Assembly: GCA_030068075.1 (NCBI GenBank)
Contig: CM057833.1
Span: 47,883,587-47,947,586 of the forward strand
Direction: 5' to 3'
From: Paguma larvata
Lineage: Eukaryota; Chordata; Mammalia; Carnivora; Viverridae
DNA: 64,000 nt
Program-made: the position numbers and the translations under genes
The notes under the pieces: generated by a model
The model's input: the letters and a program-made list of their open reading frames with translations, nothing else
Database searches by the model: none
What the model was told of the DNA's origin: nothing
Shown: positions 1-11,219 of the stretch, piece by piece
How the letters are laid out: the number at the start of each line of letters is the position of its first letter
How positions within the stretch are numbered: the first letter of the stretch is position 1

Positions 1-1068
1 GTTTTGGTGCCAAGAAGGAGCAGAGTAAAGGAGGTAAGAGTCAACGGGCATTTTGCCTGACTAAGGACTCTGGGATTGGACCCTCAATAGATATGCAAAT
101 TGAATTCTGTGTAATTTGTGCTTTTCAATAACCTCAGCATGTGTTGGATGTGTACAAAAAGAACCATAAAATAAAATTGCAGACAAAGAGGGGAGTCAGA
201 ACACAGAAAGGGGAAGAATCGGTTTATTTCACGAGCCAAACAATGGGTCATAATAAATTCGCCGGGCATTAGCTCTTTGGTTGCATGGAACAAAGAGATT
301 GAAATGAAACAGGGAAAAAAGCATTACAGTTAACTGTTAGGTGGCTGGCCTGCTTCCATTTGGCCAACGAGACAGATCACAGGATGAGCCAGGGAGCTGC
401 CCAGGGGCATCTGCCACCTTGATGGGGCAGCCCCTACTGGTTTGCAACCCAGCCGTGGCTCTTCCATATGTTCAGGTGCCACTGGGGCAATTTTTCCTTA
501 GGAAAAACACATAATAAAAAGATCCAATTGTGTTTTAATCAGCCATCAGTTAATCCATAGTTACATGCTCCCAAAAGAATGATAAGATAGGGTATAAAAG
601 GAGAAATGCAGAAATGCAGAGAATAGAGAAAGCCTTACAAAAAGAGGAACAGAGAACAGAGAGAGAGAAACTGACAGAGAAATATTATAACAACAGTCAA
701 AACTACTATTGCCAGTGCTGTTGCTCCCACCAGCAGCACCATCATAATTTTTGAGTATTAACTATGGCCTCAAACCTAAGGGCAGTTGTCCCTCCAGAAC
801 AGAGCCCTGGCAGCCCTCCACACACCTCCCAGGAGGCCTGTGAAAATCACTATGAAACTGCCATCTTATGTGAGCATGTCTCAATCACTCAACTCTCATC
901 TTAGCTTTTAGCTATTTTTTAATTTGTCCACCCTCCTAGAAGACTCCAAGGTCCTTTACAGTAGAGTCTAAAGTTTGGCTATGCATCCTAAATGAAAGCA
1001 TTGGGCCTGACCCATTTTAAGTTCTCAAACATTATTTACAACACGAATGAATGAGTTTTAAATTGATA
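1..1068. other. Unassigned non-coding stretch
   Basis: No gene recognised. On the minus strand around 640-760 there is a short hydrophobic reading stretch followed by AT-rich sequence, which faintly recalls a retroviral env tail plus LTR, but no family could be named. The reading frames are short and broken. An old LTR-type repeat is possible and unproven. Confidence 0.25.
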
Positions 1069-1136
1069 AATGGATGGATAGTTGCATAGATGGATGGATG
1101 GATGGATGGATGGATGGATGGATGATGGATGCATGC
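1069..1136. repeat. (ATGG)n microsatellite
   Basis: Tandem ATGG/GGAT units; about nine nearly perfect copies lie between 1,088 and 1,124, with degenerate copies on both sides. A simple length-variable repeat. Confidence 0.95.
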
Positions 1137-2149
1137 ATGTATGCCAGAGGCACTCTACTCTTCAGACTAGTCCAATGAGTTAGTTGTTAATCTCATTGTA
1201 CAAATGAGGAAAGTGGTGCCTAGAGAAACCCAAGTCTATCTGCTTCTTTACCTTATGAAATAGCATCATTCAAAAACAACTCATATTCTGAGAAACAATG
1301 AGGAACACTGTTAAGCGAGGTTTGGGGAGCAAATGAATGGGGAAAGGGGAAGAGGATAGAGGAGAAGTTGAGGCAGAACTAAAAGGCGGTTCTGCTTGGT
1401 GCCCTCATAACAGACGACGAGGCTTTGGCTTTGTTCGAAAAATGAGTAATAAAGTCTGGGGTGAGCCTAAGCCAGAAATGGATGACATCATATTAGCATA
1501 GAATGAGGAGTTTAAGAGACTCTTAAATCCTATTTGGCTCTGACAGCAGGTGGACTGGGGTTGAGGATTTGCAAACTGGCCAAGGTCATCCCTGGTAGTC
1601 CTAATGCAAAGTGAAAGTCAACAGAGATTTGACAAATAAACAGAAGTGCTCAGAGATTCTGGTGTCCACATTAAAAAGAGGAAAATAGTGAAGCAGTTTT
1701 GCTTGAATGAGGCTAGAACAATCTTGCTCTTAAAGACATAAGCCCCATGGACCCTGCTTGCCATAATTTTCAGAGTAATATGATTTTTGACAAATTCATT
1801 AAGCAATAAGATATGACAGACTGTAAATTGCTTCACTGTTAATTTATGTCCACGATATTGTTAGGCACCAAGCCAAAGTTTGGTCCTATCTGAAGGCAAA
1901 GATATAAATTGCCGTTGTGTAACCACAATCTGGAATGCTCTGTGAGGATCAGAGAATTATCAAATACTAGAATCCTCCATACACAGAATGAGAATCCAAT
2001 CCCTTACCCAGGCATCAGCTTCCACTGAGTGCCCACTTTGGAACAGCTATTTGCCTTGAAGAGAGTTTATCAGGATGTCAGGAATGCAAAGAGCTTGCTT
2101 TCTATAAGTGATAAACCCTGCAAGAAAGGTAAAATGCCAATACTTCAGG
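1137..2149. other. Unassigned non-coding stretch
   Basis: No gene, RNA or clear repeat was recognised. The minus-strand frame at 1,618-1,836 has no recognisable domain and is treated as chance. Confidence 0.4.
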
Positions 2150-2400
2150 AGCACAGAAAAAGGAGTGATCAGTTCTAGAGCAGTAGGAGTGAGAGGAGGG
2201 AATCAGGGGAGGCTCCAGAGAAAAGGTGACTTTTGAATTGGGTCCTAAAATAAACACAGACATCGCTCAAATGGAAAAGGATGGCAGTCTGCTGCAGGAA
2301 AATCTCACAGAGTCACAAAGGTATGGTGTGTTCAAGGAGCCTGAATAATTTGGTGCAACTGTAGCTCAGTGTGCATGGAGGAGAATCCTAAGCATGTTAC
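2150..2400 (-). mobile_element. L2-like LINE relic
   Basis: The text resembles the reverse complement of the L2 3' region: a GTGACTTTTGAATTGGGTC-type segment, then a stretch equivalent to L2's 'compact spacer before the tail'. It is strongly diverged with imprecise ends, and could instead be another CR1-clade LINE. Confidence 0.35.
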
Positions 2401-2746
2401 ATAGCAAGAGCATAATTTTGGATCAAACTGAGAAGCCTTGTACTCCATGCTAAACATCTAAGAGTTTATTCAACAGAAGGGTCTCTGCATCTCTATTGCC
2501 ATTGCCACATTCAGGCCATTATTGTCACACTTAGAGAATGACAACTCCTATCAAGAATGATGTCTGGATGAACCATTCATTAGTTCATGTTATAAACCCT
2601 GAGGCTAGTACGTATTCTAATAACTTTGGCAATAAACAATGATAAAAAAGGATAAGGGCTAATATTATTGATTGTCATTGTCACAGTCACTTTTGGGAGT
2701 TATTCTGTTCCGGCTGGAGAACTGGGTTAGAAAATATTTTAGGAGC

Positions 2747-2889
2747 TTTTTTTTTTAATCAATTTATTGTCAAATTGGTTTCCATACAACACCCAGTGCT
2801 CATCACAAGTACCCTCCTCAGTGCCCGTCACCCACTCTCCCCCCTCCTATACCCTCCTCAATCCTCAGTTTGTTCTTAGTATTCAAGAG
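2747..2889 (-). mobile_element. 5'-truncated L1, 3' end only
   Basis: A poly-T run (poly-A of a minus element) is followed by the reverse complement of the carnivore L1 3' UTR, including AATTTATTGTCAAATTGG, TTTCCATACAACACCCAGTG and the CCCACTCTCCCCCCTCC block. The same 3' end occurs at 19.1, 24.3 and 37.0 kb. Only about 140 bp were inserted. A weak target duplication (TAGGAG at both sides) is possible. Confidence 0.85.
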
Positions 2890-3196
2890 TAGGAGTTACT
2901 TTTAGTGGAGAAGTTTTTCAAGCCTATTTTCTCATAATCCAAAAAAAAAGAAAAAACAAGTTTAGACCTCTTCCTTTCTGTCTAAGTATCTAGGGAAAGA
3001 TGAAAGGAAGACATGGGTGTTGGACAATATAAATCTCCATTCCATCAGCCCTATTCCCTATTTATTCAGCGGAGCCACTTCCACACACCCTTAGACTGAA
3101 TCAACAGATTCAACCACAAGAACTTGATCCTTCTTTCAGTTTCCCCTAGGCACATGCAAGGAAATGGAAAGAAAGAGGAAGAAAGATAATCTCCTG

Positions 3197-4572
3197 AATA
3201 AATGATGTTGGGAAAACTGGACAGCTACATGCAAAAGAATGAACCTAGATGATTTTCTTACACCATATGCAAAAACAAACTCAAAATGGATTAAAAACTT
3301 ATGTGTAAGACCTGGAGCCATAAAACTCCTAGAATAACACATAAGCATAAGCTCTTTGACATCAGTCTTAGCAATATGTTTTTGGATATGTCTCTTCAGG
3401 CAAGGGAAACAAAAGCAAAAATAAACAAGTGAGACTATATCAAGCTAAAAAGTTTTTACATAATGAAGGAACCTATTAACAAAACCAAAAGGCAACCTAC
3501 TGAATAAGAGAAGATATTAGCAAATGATGTATCCAGTAAGAGGTTAGAAATATATAAAGTACCCGTAAAACTGAATAACAAAACAAAATAAAACAAAAAC
3601 CCAAATAGCAAATGAGCAGAGGATCTGAATAGGCATTTTCCAAAGAAAATATACTCTATATACATATACTCAACATCACTCATCATCAGGGAAATGAAAA
3701 TCGAAACGACAATGAACTACCACCTCATACCTATCAGAATGGCTATTATCTAAAAGACAAGAAATAATAAGTATGGACAAGGATGTGCAGGAAAAGGAAC
3801 TCTGGTGCACTGTGATGGGAACGTAGATTGGTGCAGCCACCATGAAAAATAGTGTGGAGATTCCTAACTAACTAACTAACTAAATAAATAAATAGAACAA
3901 AACTACCATACAATCCAGCAATGTCACTTCTGGGCATTTACCTGAATAAAATGAGAACATTAATTTGAAAAGATACATGCATCCCATGTACATTGCAGTG
4001 GTATTTACAATAGCCAAGTTATAAAAGCAAATTAAATGTCTGTTGATAAATGAATGTATTAAAAATATAGTATATATACAATGGAATATGACTCACCTAA
4101 AAAAAAGAATGAAATGTTGCTATATGCAACAATTAAGATGGACCTAAGGGGTATAATACTAAGTGAAATAAGTCAGACAAAGACAAACATTATATGATTT
4201 TACTTATATGTAAGATCTAAAAGACAAAACAAATGGACAAACAAAAGAGAAACAAACTCATAAATACAGAGAACAAACTGGTGGTTGTCAGAGGGGATGG
4301 AGCTGGGGGGACAGGTGAAATAGGTGAAGAAGATTAAGAGGCAAAAAATTCCCATTATAAAATTAATAAGTTACCAGTATGTAATGTACAGAATAGGAAA
4401 TATAGTCAATATAACTTCATATAGTAACAGATGGTAACTAGACCTATTGTGGTAATTATTTCATAATGTATAAAAATGTCAAATTACTATCCTATATGCA
4501 TGAAACTAATGCAATATTGTATATCAATTTTAATTCAAATAAATACATACTTCATATATACATACATAGACA
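3197..4572 (+). mobile_element. Old L1 fragment (3' part of ORF2 plus 3' UTR)
   Basis: Text matches the C-terminal half of L1 ORF2: GGGAAAACTGGACAGCTACA, then AAGCCAACCTACTGAATAAG-like and CTCATCATCAGGGAAATG blocks, continuing through the 'ATGGAATATGACTCA' and 'AAGTGAAATAAGTCAGACAA' regions to a 3' UTR. Stops and indels break the frame in many places. A small CTAA/ATAA microsatellite sits inside at about 3,870-3,895. The divergence indicates an L1M-age element, older than the twin-primed L1 at 19 kb. Confidence 0.85.
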
Positions 4573-4629
4573 TGAAATTGCAGGAGCTGATTTCTAGCTG
4601 GTAGCAGCGGAATTGAGAGACTTATACTC

Positions 4630-4790
4630 TGAAAAGTGCCAGGAGACCTGGGTTTTATTTCATCCTCTTACTAGTCCTACAGCCTTGAAGAAAGACACCT
4701 CACCTGCCTGGGCTGCTATGGGAATTCAAATGAGATCATACATGTGAAAACTTCTGGCACAGAGGAGGCTCTCAAGACGTTTTCAAACCT
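4630..4790 (+). mobile_element. MIR SINE relic
   Basis: MIR core features in order: an AGACCTGGGTTTTATTTC B-box-side segment, a CTTTGAAGAAAG/CTCACC core, then AAATGAGATCATACATGTGA and a CTTGGCAC-type end. Highly diverged, as expected for a mammal-wide SINE. Confidence 0.7.
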
Positions 4791-5213
4791 GAAACTATAC
4801 TCAGCTAGGACGGATCCTGAGAAATAAACATCATCCACAGGAGAAATGCCCAATATGTTGGAAATGGAAATGAAATCAATGAGATCATCAGCATGATCTC
4901 CTGGTATCGTGAGCTGATTTTTAGTGCTTTGTCCAGTTATTTTTACCCTCCAGAGACTGTTTATCAGTTCCCACTCTATATTGATATTGTTGGTGAAGTT
5001 GGCACACTTTATTTGTCTTCTTCAAGACACACAGTGAGACAGCTCCCAGGAGGTGGAGGGAACTTTTGTTTCATGTGAATCTAGCTATGTGTGAAGCACA
5101 TTGAGTCCTTGGGGATTCCTGGCATGATTTAGATGTTCTTTTCCTGCCCACTGCAGGAGGCTTTATACAGAAAAGGTATCCTGTCACTTCACTAACTAAT
5201 GGGAAGCAGACGA

Positions 5214-5415
5214 GGTACAGTAGAAAGAACGCTAGCCTTGGTCTCAGGAGGTCTGGGTTCTTCTCAATTGGGAGACCTCGGGCAAATTAACTTTTCTGAG
5301 CTTCAGTTTGCTTGTCTAAATGTAAATAATAGCACCTACTATTTGGGATTATTTCTTGACGCCCATGATATAACTTATGTGAAAGCACTTTATAAATTGT
5401 AAAGTGCCAAGAACT
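5214..5415 (+). mobile_element. MIR SINE relic
   Basis: Nearly full-length MIR pattern: a tRNA-like head ending in GTCTGGGTTC, a GGCAAATTAACTTTTCTGAG core, CTTCAGTTTGCTTGTCTAAA, and the 'GTGAAAGCACTTTATAAA' end. The frame at 5,199-5,402 lies entirely in it and is not a gene. Confidence 0.85.
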
Positions 5416-6024
5416 GTGAGTGAATGTTACGACTCTCGTCACTGCTCTTCATGGTGATGGAGTATGTAGGGTTTGCTGCCAGTTAAATCTTTCAGTCCCC
5501 ATGTCCCCATTACCCCTTGGCTACTGTCTCTATCATTCAGGGTCACTGCAGGAGAAATGATTCATTTCCAGATGATTCAAATGGGGGAGAATCTAATGAA
5601 GCCCCTATTTAGAAAGGGGTGGGTATAGTTAAGAGAATAAATAAAAGATGGTGAGGTGCCAAGAGGCCAGCAACAACTGGAAGCAGGTACTCCTTGCTAT
5701 GACCTCAGGGACAGGGTGAGTAAAGCCTTCTACCAGAGCGCAGTGAGGACTGTAGCCCTAGAGAGTGAGGGGCTGCCCATAGGTAGACAGCTTGTCAGAT
5801 GCGGGACACCGAAACAGAAAAGATGCCTCTTTCCTCCTGCCCGCCAATCTCCCATTGGCTGTACCCAATCAGAAGGCAACCTGCAAGGGACCCTCACTGA
5901 TGCAATTCACAGGGTCAGACTCTCAAAGACCCAGAACTGTGTGGCCATCTGTTACTTCTTATCTTCTACTCTTCACAGTGTTTTGTGCATGATGTCTAGG
6001 CAGCAGCACAGCTGGTGATGATGA
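5416..6024. other. Unassigned stretch, possibly an old repeat
   Basis: A 120-codon plus-strand frame at 5,656-6,018 and an overlapping 66-codon frame occur here. Neither shows a recognisable domain, signal peptide or usable splice context. The composition (mid-GC, CCAATCAGAAGG box near 5,866) hints at an old LTR or DNA-transposon relic, but no family was recognised. Confidence 0.3.
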
Positions 6025-6225
6025 GCAGGATTCTGAGCCTACATGTTTGTGTTCAAATTCTGGCTCTCGCTTCCTAGCTATGTGACCTTAGGCAAATTTC
6101 TTTAACCTTTCAGAACCTCAGTCAATCATGGGATAGTGAGAGTTATCAATTACAGTTGATACAGGTAAAACATTTTACAAGGTACATAGTAAGCACACCG
6201 TAAATGTTAGTGATGTTGCTGTTTT
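6025..6225 (+). mobile_element. MIR SINE relic
   Basis: MIR pattern: GTTCAAATTCTGGCTCT, CTAGCTATGTGACCTTAGGC, CAAATTTCTTTAACCTTTCA, AACCTCAGTCAATCATGGGA, then the AGCACACCGTAAATGTTAG end. Clear match to the MIR core. Confidence 0.85.
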
Positions 6226-6539
6226 ACTTCCCATAGACTCATTTTCTACTGCTCCCCACTCTCCCAAACCTCTGCACAGGAAACCTTTCTCCATGAAACC
6301 TCACCCTTTTACATCTTTAACCTGTTTAATAATCCTTCCATTTGTTTTTTTCCTCACTGAAATCTAGATCTCCCTGATAATCTTTTTTATTTGACTTCTT
6401 GGAAGCATTAATACTGGTGACCATTCCTTTCTCCTAAGGGAGACTTCCCTTGTGTTATCACCTCCTGGTTTTTCATCTTGTTTTGACAGACCATGTGCAA
6501 ACCTGATTTTCTTTCTCATAAAGCATGTTCCTTCTCTTA

Positions 6540-7250
6540 CCTTAATTAATGATACCCACATCACCCAATTACTTAAATCTGGATGTCTCACCTCTTACTC
6601 CTTATAACTAATAAATCATGGAGTTTCATAATTAACTTCTAAAATATCCCTAGAATCCATCTACTCTTCTCCATCCCCAAGAGCATCATGTTTATGGGAA
6701 CCATCAACATCTCTAGGCAACTTTATTGCAGTAACTCCCTAAATGGTCTCATTGCCTCTTGTCTTTCTTTCTCTACCCATTCTTCACACCATAGTCAGAA
6801 AGGTCATTCTAAAGAAAACACTTTCTCATATCGGCACCCTTATTAAACACTCCCCAGTGATTTTCCATTGCCCTTTTTAGAAAGCCTTTTCTGGGGCACC
6901 TGTGTGGCTCAGTTGGTTGAGCGGCCGACTTCAACTCAGGTCATGGTCTCACGGTCTGTGAGTTCAAGTCTCATGTTGGGCTCTGTGCTGACAGCTCATC
7001 AGAGCCTGGAGCCTGCTTGGGATCCCGTGTCTCCCTCTCTCTGCCTTTCTCCTGCTCATGCTCTGTCTCTATGTCTCTTAAGAATAAATAAACGTTAAAA
7101 AAATTTAAAAAAAAAAAAAGAAAGAAAGCCTTTTCTTTCATGTGCTAGCAAGACCCTCTATGACCTAACCCCTGCCAATTACTGGATACTTACCTACTGG
7201 AGCCACTCCTCTGTCTTCCTCAGCCCCAATCATAACAAATGACTTGCAAA
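6540..7250 (+). mobile_element. L2 LINE relic, split by a SINE
   Basis: L2 3'-region features lie on both sides of the SINE at 6,893-7,122: CAGAAAGGTCATTCTAAAGA and CCCCAGTGATTTTCCATTGC before it, then AAGACCCTCTATGACCTAAC and CCCCTGCCAATTACTGG after it. Removing the SINE rejoins one L2 segment, so the L2 is the older element. Confidence 0.7.
6893..7122 (+). mobile_element. Feliform tRNA-derived SINE (SINEC family)
   Basis: Head GGGGCACCTGTGTGGCTCAG, B-box-like GAGTTCAAGTC, GGGCTCTGTGCTGACAGCTC, CT-rich body, then AATAAATAAACG and poly-A. It is flanked by a perfect 14-bp target duplication AGAAAGCCTTTTCT at 6,879-6,892 and 7,123-7,136, which fixes both ends. It lies inside an older L2. Confidence 0.97.
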
Positions 7251-7699
7251 TCCCCAACACTCCAACTTTCTCTCTCCTGTGGGTGATGTTGACCAGGACC
7301 CTTCACCCCCAAGCTGTGCTTGGGTAACTCTCTCACTGGCCAGCTGAGTTGCCATTTCTCTGGTAATCTTTCCTGATCATTAAACTTTATTTAGTTGGCC
7401 CTCTTAGGCATACCCCCATGACCTTGAAGTGCTGACTCTATGAAGTGAAGGGCAGAAACATATGTGCTGAAAAACAGTGGGAAATGAAGTTAAACACATA
7501 GAAACTGTCCACACATTGAAAAGAAAAAGGTAATATTAAAATTCACATCCAGCTCAATGTCCCACTTTGAGAGTAAGCTATTTTTAATTGAATTTAATTA
7601 TCTCTTTGAGTAAAAATAAACATGACTGTAGATACTCTTGATAATCTTCAAAATTGGAAACTAGTTAAAATGATTTTACTTCTCATTTATTGCCCACTT

Positions 7700-7890
7700 C
7701 CTAGAGACATTCATGTAGTAAGTGCTTTGCATTCTACATATCATGCAGAATCAGTACAAGAACCCTATGTGGTAGATACAAATGGGCTTGCCTTTCACAA
7801 TGAAGAAACTTAGATTAAGACACATTTCCAAGTCACAGAGTAATGAAGCCCAGACTCAATGCAGGTCTTTCTGATTCTAGAACTTCCATA
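7700..7890 (-). mobile_element. MIR SINE relic
   Basis: Reverse-complement MIR pattern: TAAGTGCTTTGCATTCTACA, AACCCTATGTGGTAGATAC, AATGAAGAAACTTAGATTAAG, then TCACAGAGTAATGAAGCCCA. The neighbouring 7,251-7,699 shows nothing recognisable. Confidence 0.75.
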
Positions 7891-8079
7891 ACATCTGGCC
7901 TATCATAACACATCAAGGACCATGACATTTGGGGGTTTGAGGGTGGGGTTTTGTTTCTCAAACATTAGCATGCAGCCCTTCCTCCTCTTCAGGATGCCTA
8001 ACCAAGGAAGCTACGCATACAGAGAAAAGTTGTAAAAAAGAAACCAAGTGAGTGATTGCCTAATCCAGGATTTCTCTAT

Positions 8080-8350
8080 TAGAACAATTAAGATCTATTC
8101 TCTTAGAAACTTTGAAGTTTATAGTATAATTTTGTTGATTATAATCACTATGCTCCAAATTAGGTCTCTAGAACTTATTTGTACTCTTAAACATCAGCCC
8201 ACCCAATACCACCTCCACGCTCAGCCCTTGTTAACCACCATTATACTCATTTTTTTTTACCAGTTCAGTTTTTTTTAGATTCCACATATACAGTATTTGT
8301 CTTTGCCTGACTTATCTCACTTGGCACAGCACCTTCAAGAACCATCATTT
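8080..8350 (-). mobile_element. Old L1 fragment, 3' UTR side
   Basis: The sequence parallels reverse-complement L1M 3' text: GTATAATTTTGTTGATTATA, GGTCTCTAGAACTTATTTG, TTTTAGATTCCACATATAC, then GACTTATCTCACTTGGCAC. Diverged and truncated. Confidence 0.7.
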
Positions 8351-8520
8351 TGTTGCTATTTTTGAAATAAACATTGAATACATACTATGCGCTAGCCCAA
8401 TGCTGGGATCTGGAGATACAACAATGAACAAAACATATTTCCTGCCACCAAAACCCTACGGGTTAATGGGGATAAAGACACAAGTAAACATAGATTTACA
8501 ATACAGTGGGATAACTGTTT
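8351..8520 (+). mobile_element. Ancient interspersed repeat of L2/L3 type
   Basis: Reads like the mammal-wide repeat with 'TACTATGTGCCAGGCACTGTGCTAGG' architecture (here CATACTATGCGCTAGCCCAA, TGGGATCTGGAGATACAACA, TAAACATAGATTTACAATAC). The family name is uncertain (CR1 clade, L2 or L3). Confidence 0.4.
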
Positions 8521-8547
8521 TGACATAGAAAAACATAGTAAGCATTT

Positions 8548-8645
8548 CTGAACACTTTTAATAATAGCACTTGCCTTGTATGGTTGTTGTGAGGATTGAG
8601 TGAATTAATGCATAAAAAGCACTCGGATAGTACCAAACACATGTG
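8548..8645 (+). mobile_element. MIR-like segment, left arm of a hairpin
   Basis: Follows the distal half of MIR: AATAATAGCACTTGCCTTGT, GGTTGTTGTGAGGATTGAG, then AAAGCACTCGGATAGTACCA. It forms the left arm of the inverted repeat at 8,558-8,707. Confidence 0.75.
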
Positions 8646-8707
8646 CTACTTATGCATTAATTCACTCAATCCTCACATCAACCATGTGAGGTAAGTGCTA
8701 TTATTAA
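8558..8707. repeat. 58-bp inverted repeat with 34-bp loop
   Basis: Arms 8,558-8,615 and 8,650-8,707 are reverse complements at 53 of 58 positions with no gaps. The inner 28 bp (GTGAGG... to ...CATAA) are identical. The loop is 8,616-8,649, and AGCAC/GTGCT within it can extend the stem. Both arms are MIR-derived but share non-consensus bases, which favours a copied arm over two independent MIR insertions. Confidence 0.95.
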
Positions 8708-8830
8708 GCCCATTTCACAGAGAGAAAACTAGGGCACAAAATAGATAAGCAATTTAATACAGATCCAGGATGCCTTCATGATGGTACTTGGCTCTGCACC
8801 CAGCAGTAAGATTACAGAGTCCATGGGATT
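8650..8830 (-). mobile_element. MIR relic, right arm of a hairpin
   Basis: Reverse MIR pattern continuing beyond the hairpin arm: AAGCCCATTTCACAGAGAG, AAAACTAGGGCACAAAATAG, then CAGATCCAGGATGCC. The minus MIR is therefore longer than the duplicated arm. Confidence 0.75.
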
Positions 8831-9514
8831 TAATCACTACCCAACACTACCTGTCTAGGGGCAAACACACAAGGAGCTGGGGGAGCAATGAAGGAGGGAA
8901 TCTAGTCCGGAATGCGTGTTAGACTATGGCACACATTTCCTGTCTGGGCTGCCTAATTCAGTCTCTGTTCACACTGAGACTAAAGTGAACACTCAGTTCT
9001 GACCTCTAATACCTCCCTCCAAAAGCAGAGCCGTGCATCAAACTGACAGAGTTGATTTTATATCAGCCTTTCCTCTTAGTAGTCAGCTTAGGCCTTGGGA
9101 AACTGACAAAGAACCAGATGTTACGAATATTATATGTAGTATAAATATCATAATGATGTTCAGTTGTCAAAAACATCCACCTTCTTAGTTGAAAAAAAAG
9201 AGCATATCACTTGAGAAATTTCTTACAAAGCCAAGGTTTCAGCCAAAGGAAAAGGAGAGAGTAAACAAGAGACGCCAAAGGAAAGGTACATGGAAGTAGA
9301 GGATGAATGTTTAGTCTGTGTCTAATAGTTTTCAAAGAACATGTGCAATCTGGGAAGATTCTGGTGGAAATTGCCAAGGCCAGGCAAGTTCTCTACAGAG
9401 GGATGTATGCATGCTGCATATTCAGAAAGCATTGCCAGCACTCTCTGAGCTAGTTCGTCCTTTGGTTCGTCCAAGTGAAATGCACACAAAGAAGCAGAGA
9501 GGACCCGTTATCTC
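8831..9514. other. Unassigned non-coding stretch
   Basis: No gene or repeat was recognised. The frame 9,318-9,518 carries no known domain. Confidence 0.4.
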
Positions 9515-9735
9515 ATAAACACCTATTATGTGTCAGGTGCTCCTCTGGGTCCTTTACATTTATTATTTAATCCTCAGAATAATATCACAAGAGACACATT
9601 TTTATCTCCTTCTGGAAGGTGAGCAAATGAGTCTCAATAATATGTCCAAAGTTGTGCTTGTAATTTGTGTAGTCAGAATTTTAGCTGACTGCCACCAAAG
9701 CCCCTCCAACTCTTACTGCCTCCTCTCCAAGATTT
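9515..9735 (-). mobile_element. MIR SINE relic
   Basis: Reverse MIR pattern beginning CACCTATTATGTGTCAGGTG, CCTTTACATTTATTATTTAA, TCCTCAGAATAATATCAC. The second half is diverged. The 70-codon frame at 9,528-9,740 lies inside and is spurious. Confidence 0.7.
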
Positions 9736-9739
9736 TTTA

Positions 9740-9865
9740 GTACTCTTTCATCAGACATCACTTAATCTTTAAATCAGCGCTCTCAACATCCATGAGGGCA
9801 GGGACTACCATTTAATCCCAACTATCTTTGAAGTACCTAAAATAAAATGGAAGCTCAATATTTTT
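9740..9865 (+). mobile_element. L2 3'-end relic
   Basis: CATGAGGGCAGGGACTACC followed by CCCAACTATCTTTGAAGTAC and AAATGGAAGCTCAATATTT matches the typical L2 tail order. Short and diverged. Confidence 0.5.
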
Positions 9866-10665
9866 TTAAGAACTTTCTTGAACTTTCTTGAAAAGACTTT
9901 TAGCACAGTTTTAAGTTCACAGCAAAACTGAGAAGAAGGTACAGAGATTCACATATACCCCTGTTCCCCTTACACATAGCCTCCTCCACTATCAACACAC
10001 ACCAGAGTATATAGTTGTTACAATCAGTGAAGCTACATTGACAAATGTAGGGGTTTGATAAATGCATAATGACATGTATTTATCATCAAAACATTGTACA
10101 GAATAGTTTCACCACCCTACAAATCTCTTTCCCTAACCCCTGGTAACCACTGACTTCTTTACTCTCTCCACAGCTCTGCCTTTTCCAGAACGTCACATAG
10201 TTGGATTTATTCAGCAATTAGCCTTCTTGGATTTCCTTATTTTAATTGGTGGTATGCATTTAAGCATCTTCCATGTGTTTTCATGGCTTGATAGCTCATT
10301 TTCTTTTAATGCTGAATAACATTCCATTGTCTAGATGTGCCACAGTTATTTATCCAGTCACCTACTGAAGAACAACTTGCCAAGTCCAAGTTTTGGTAAT
10401 TATGGATAAAATTGCTATAAACATTTGCATGCAGGTGTTCTGGTGGACAAAATTTTCAACTCTTTTAGCTAAAATACCAAGCAACATGACTGCTGGCTCA
10501 TATGGTCTGAGTTTATCTTTGTAAGAAACTGCCAACCTTCCAAAGTGGCTGTACCATTTTGCATTCTCCCAGCAATGAAGGAGAGTTCCTATTGCTCTAC
10601 ATCCTCTCCCACATTGGTATTGGGAGTGTTTTGGACTTTGGCCATTCTAGTAAGCGTGTAGTCAA
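9866..10665 (-). mobile_element. Old L1 fragment
   Basis: Reverse-complement L1 3' text: TTTAAGTTCACAGCAAAACT, CCTGTTCCCCTTACACATAG, ATTCCATTGTCTAGATGTGC, CATTTGCATGCAGGTGTTC, CCAACCTTCCAAAGTGGCTG and CATTTTGCATTCTCCCAGCA. This is an L1M-age element without usable reading frames. Confidence 0.85.
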
Positions 10666-11219
10666 TAAATACTTTTTCAAAAAATAATTTTTTAATTATA
10701 AATTAAGGTGAAAAAAGTTCTAAGTCATTACAAAAGTAGAGTTATAAACTCTGTTATTTATAAGATAACTTTTAGAGGACGAAGAGTAAAGGAAGAACCC
10801 CCTCAGTCAAGCTCTGTCTTATCAATTTCATGTTATCATCCACGCTCCTCTGGGCACACTGTCCTGTCTGTTCCAGGCAGGCAATCTTCTGAGTGTGTGT
10901 GTGCTGGGGGTGTGGGGGGGATGGGAGGTGGGAGGGAGATAGACATGTATCCTAGAATCCTAGTCTAAGATCCCTCTTATTGCTATATTTTATTCTTCTT
11001 GAGCTACTACATTCTGCTTCCCAAATTCGAGATGCAAATACAGTTATATATTTTTAATTATTATAATTAATTGCTATGGAGGCTGCTGTCATTATTAGAA
11101 GGAAAAACAGTACCTCCGCATTGACATACCCCTACTTATAAGTCTTCCAGATATAAATAAAGTCTTCCAGATACTATAGTAAAGCTACAATAGTTTAGTC
11201 TGGCACACACATAAATAGA
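10666..11219. other. Unassigned stretch with small tandem duplications
   Basis: No gene. It holds a GT/GGGGTGTGG-rich patch (about 10,893-10,945) and a local duplication of AGTCTTCCAGATA at 11,141-11,153 and 11,161-11,173. The 86-codon frame at 10,708-10,968 crosses the GT-rich patch and shows no domain. Confidence 0.4.

Noticed and set aside
84..293. 69-codon minus-strand frame at the left edge
   Set aside because: No domain, AT-rich sequence, no splice or promoter context.
640..760. Minus-strand hydrophobic stretch possibly from a retroviral env
   Set aside because: Only one short hydrophobic segment, with no other retroviral motif or LTR border in the first kilobase.
6893..7122. tRNA gene-like A and B boxes in SINEs (here and in every SINEC copy)
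   Set aside because: The heads are tRNA-derived but embedded in retrotransposed units with tails and target duplications; they lack an intact cloverleaf.
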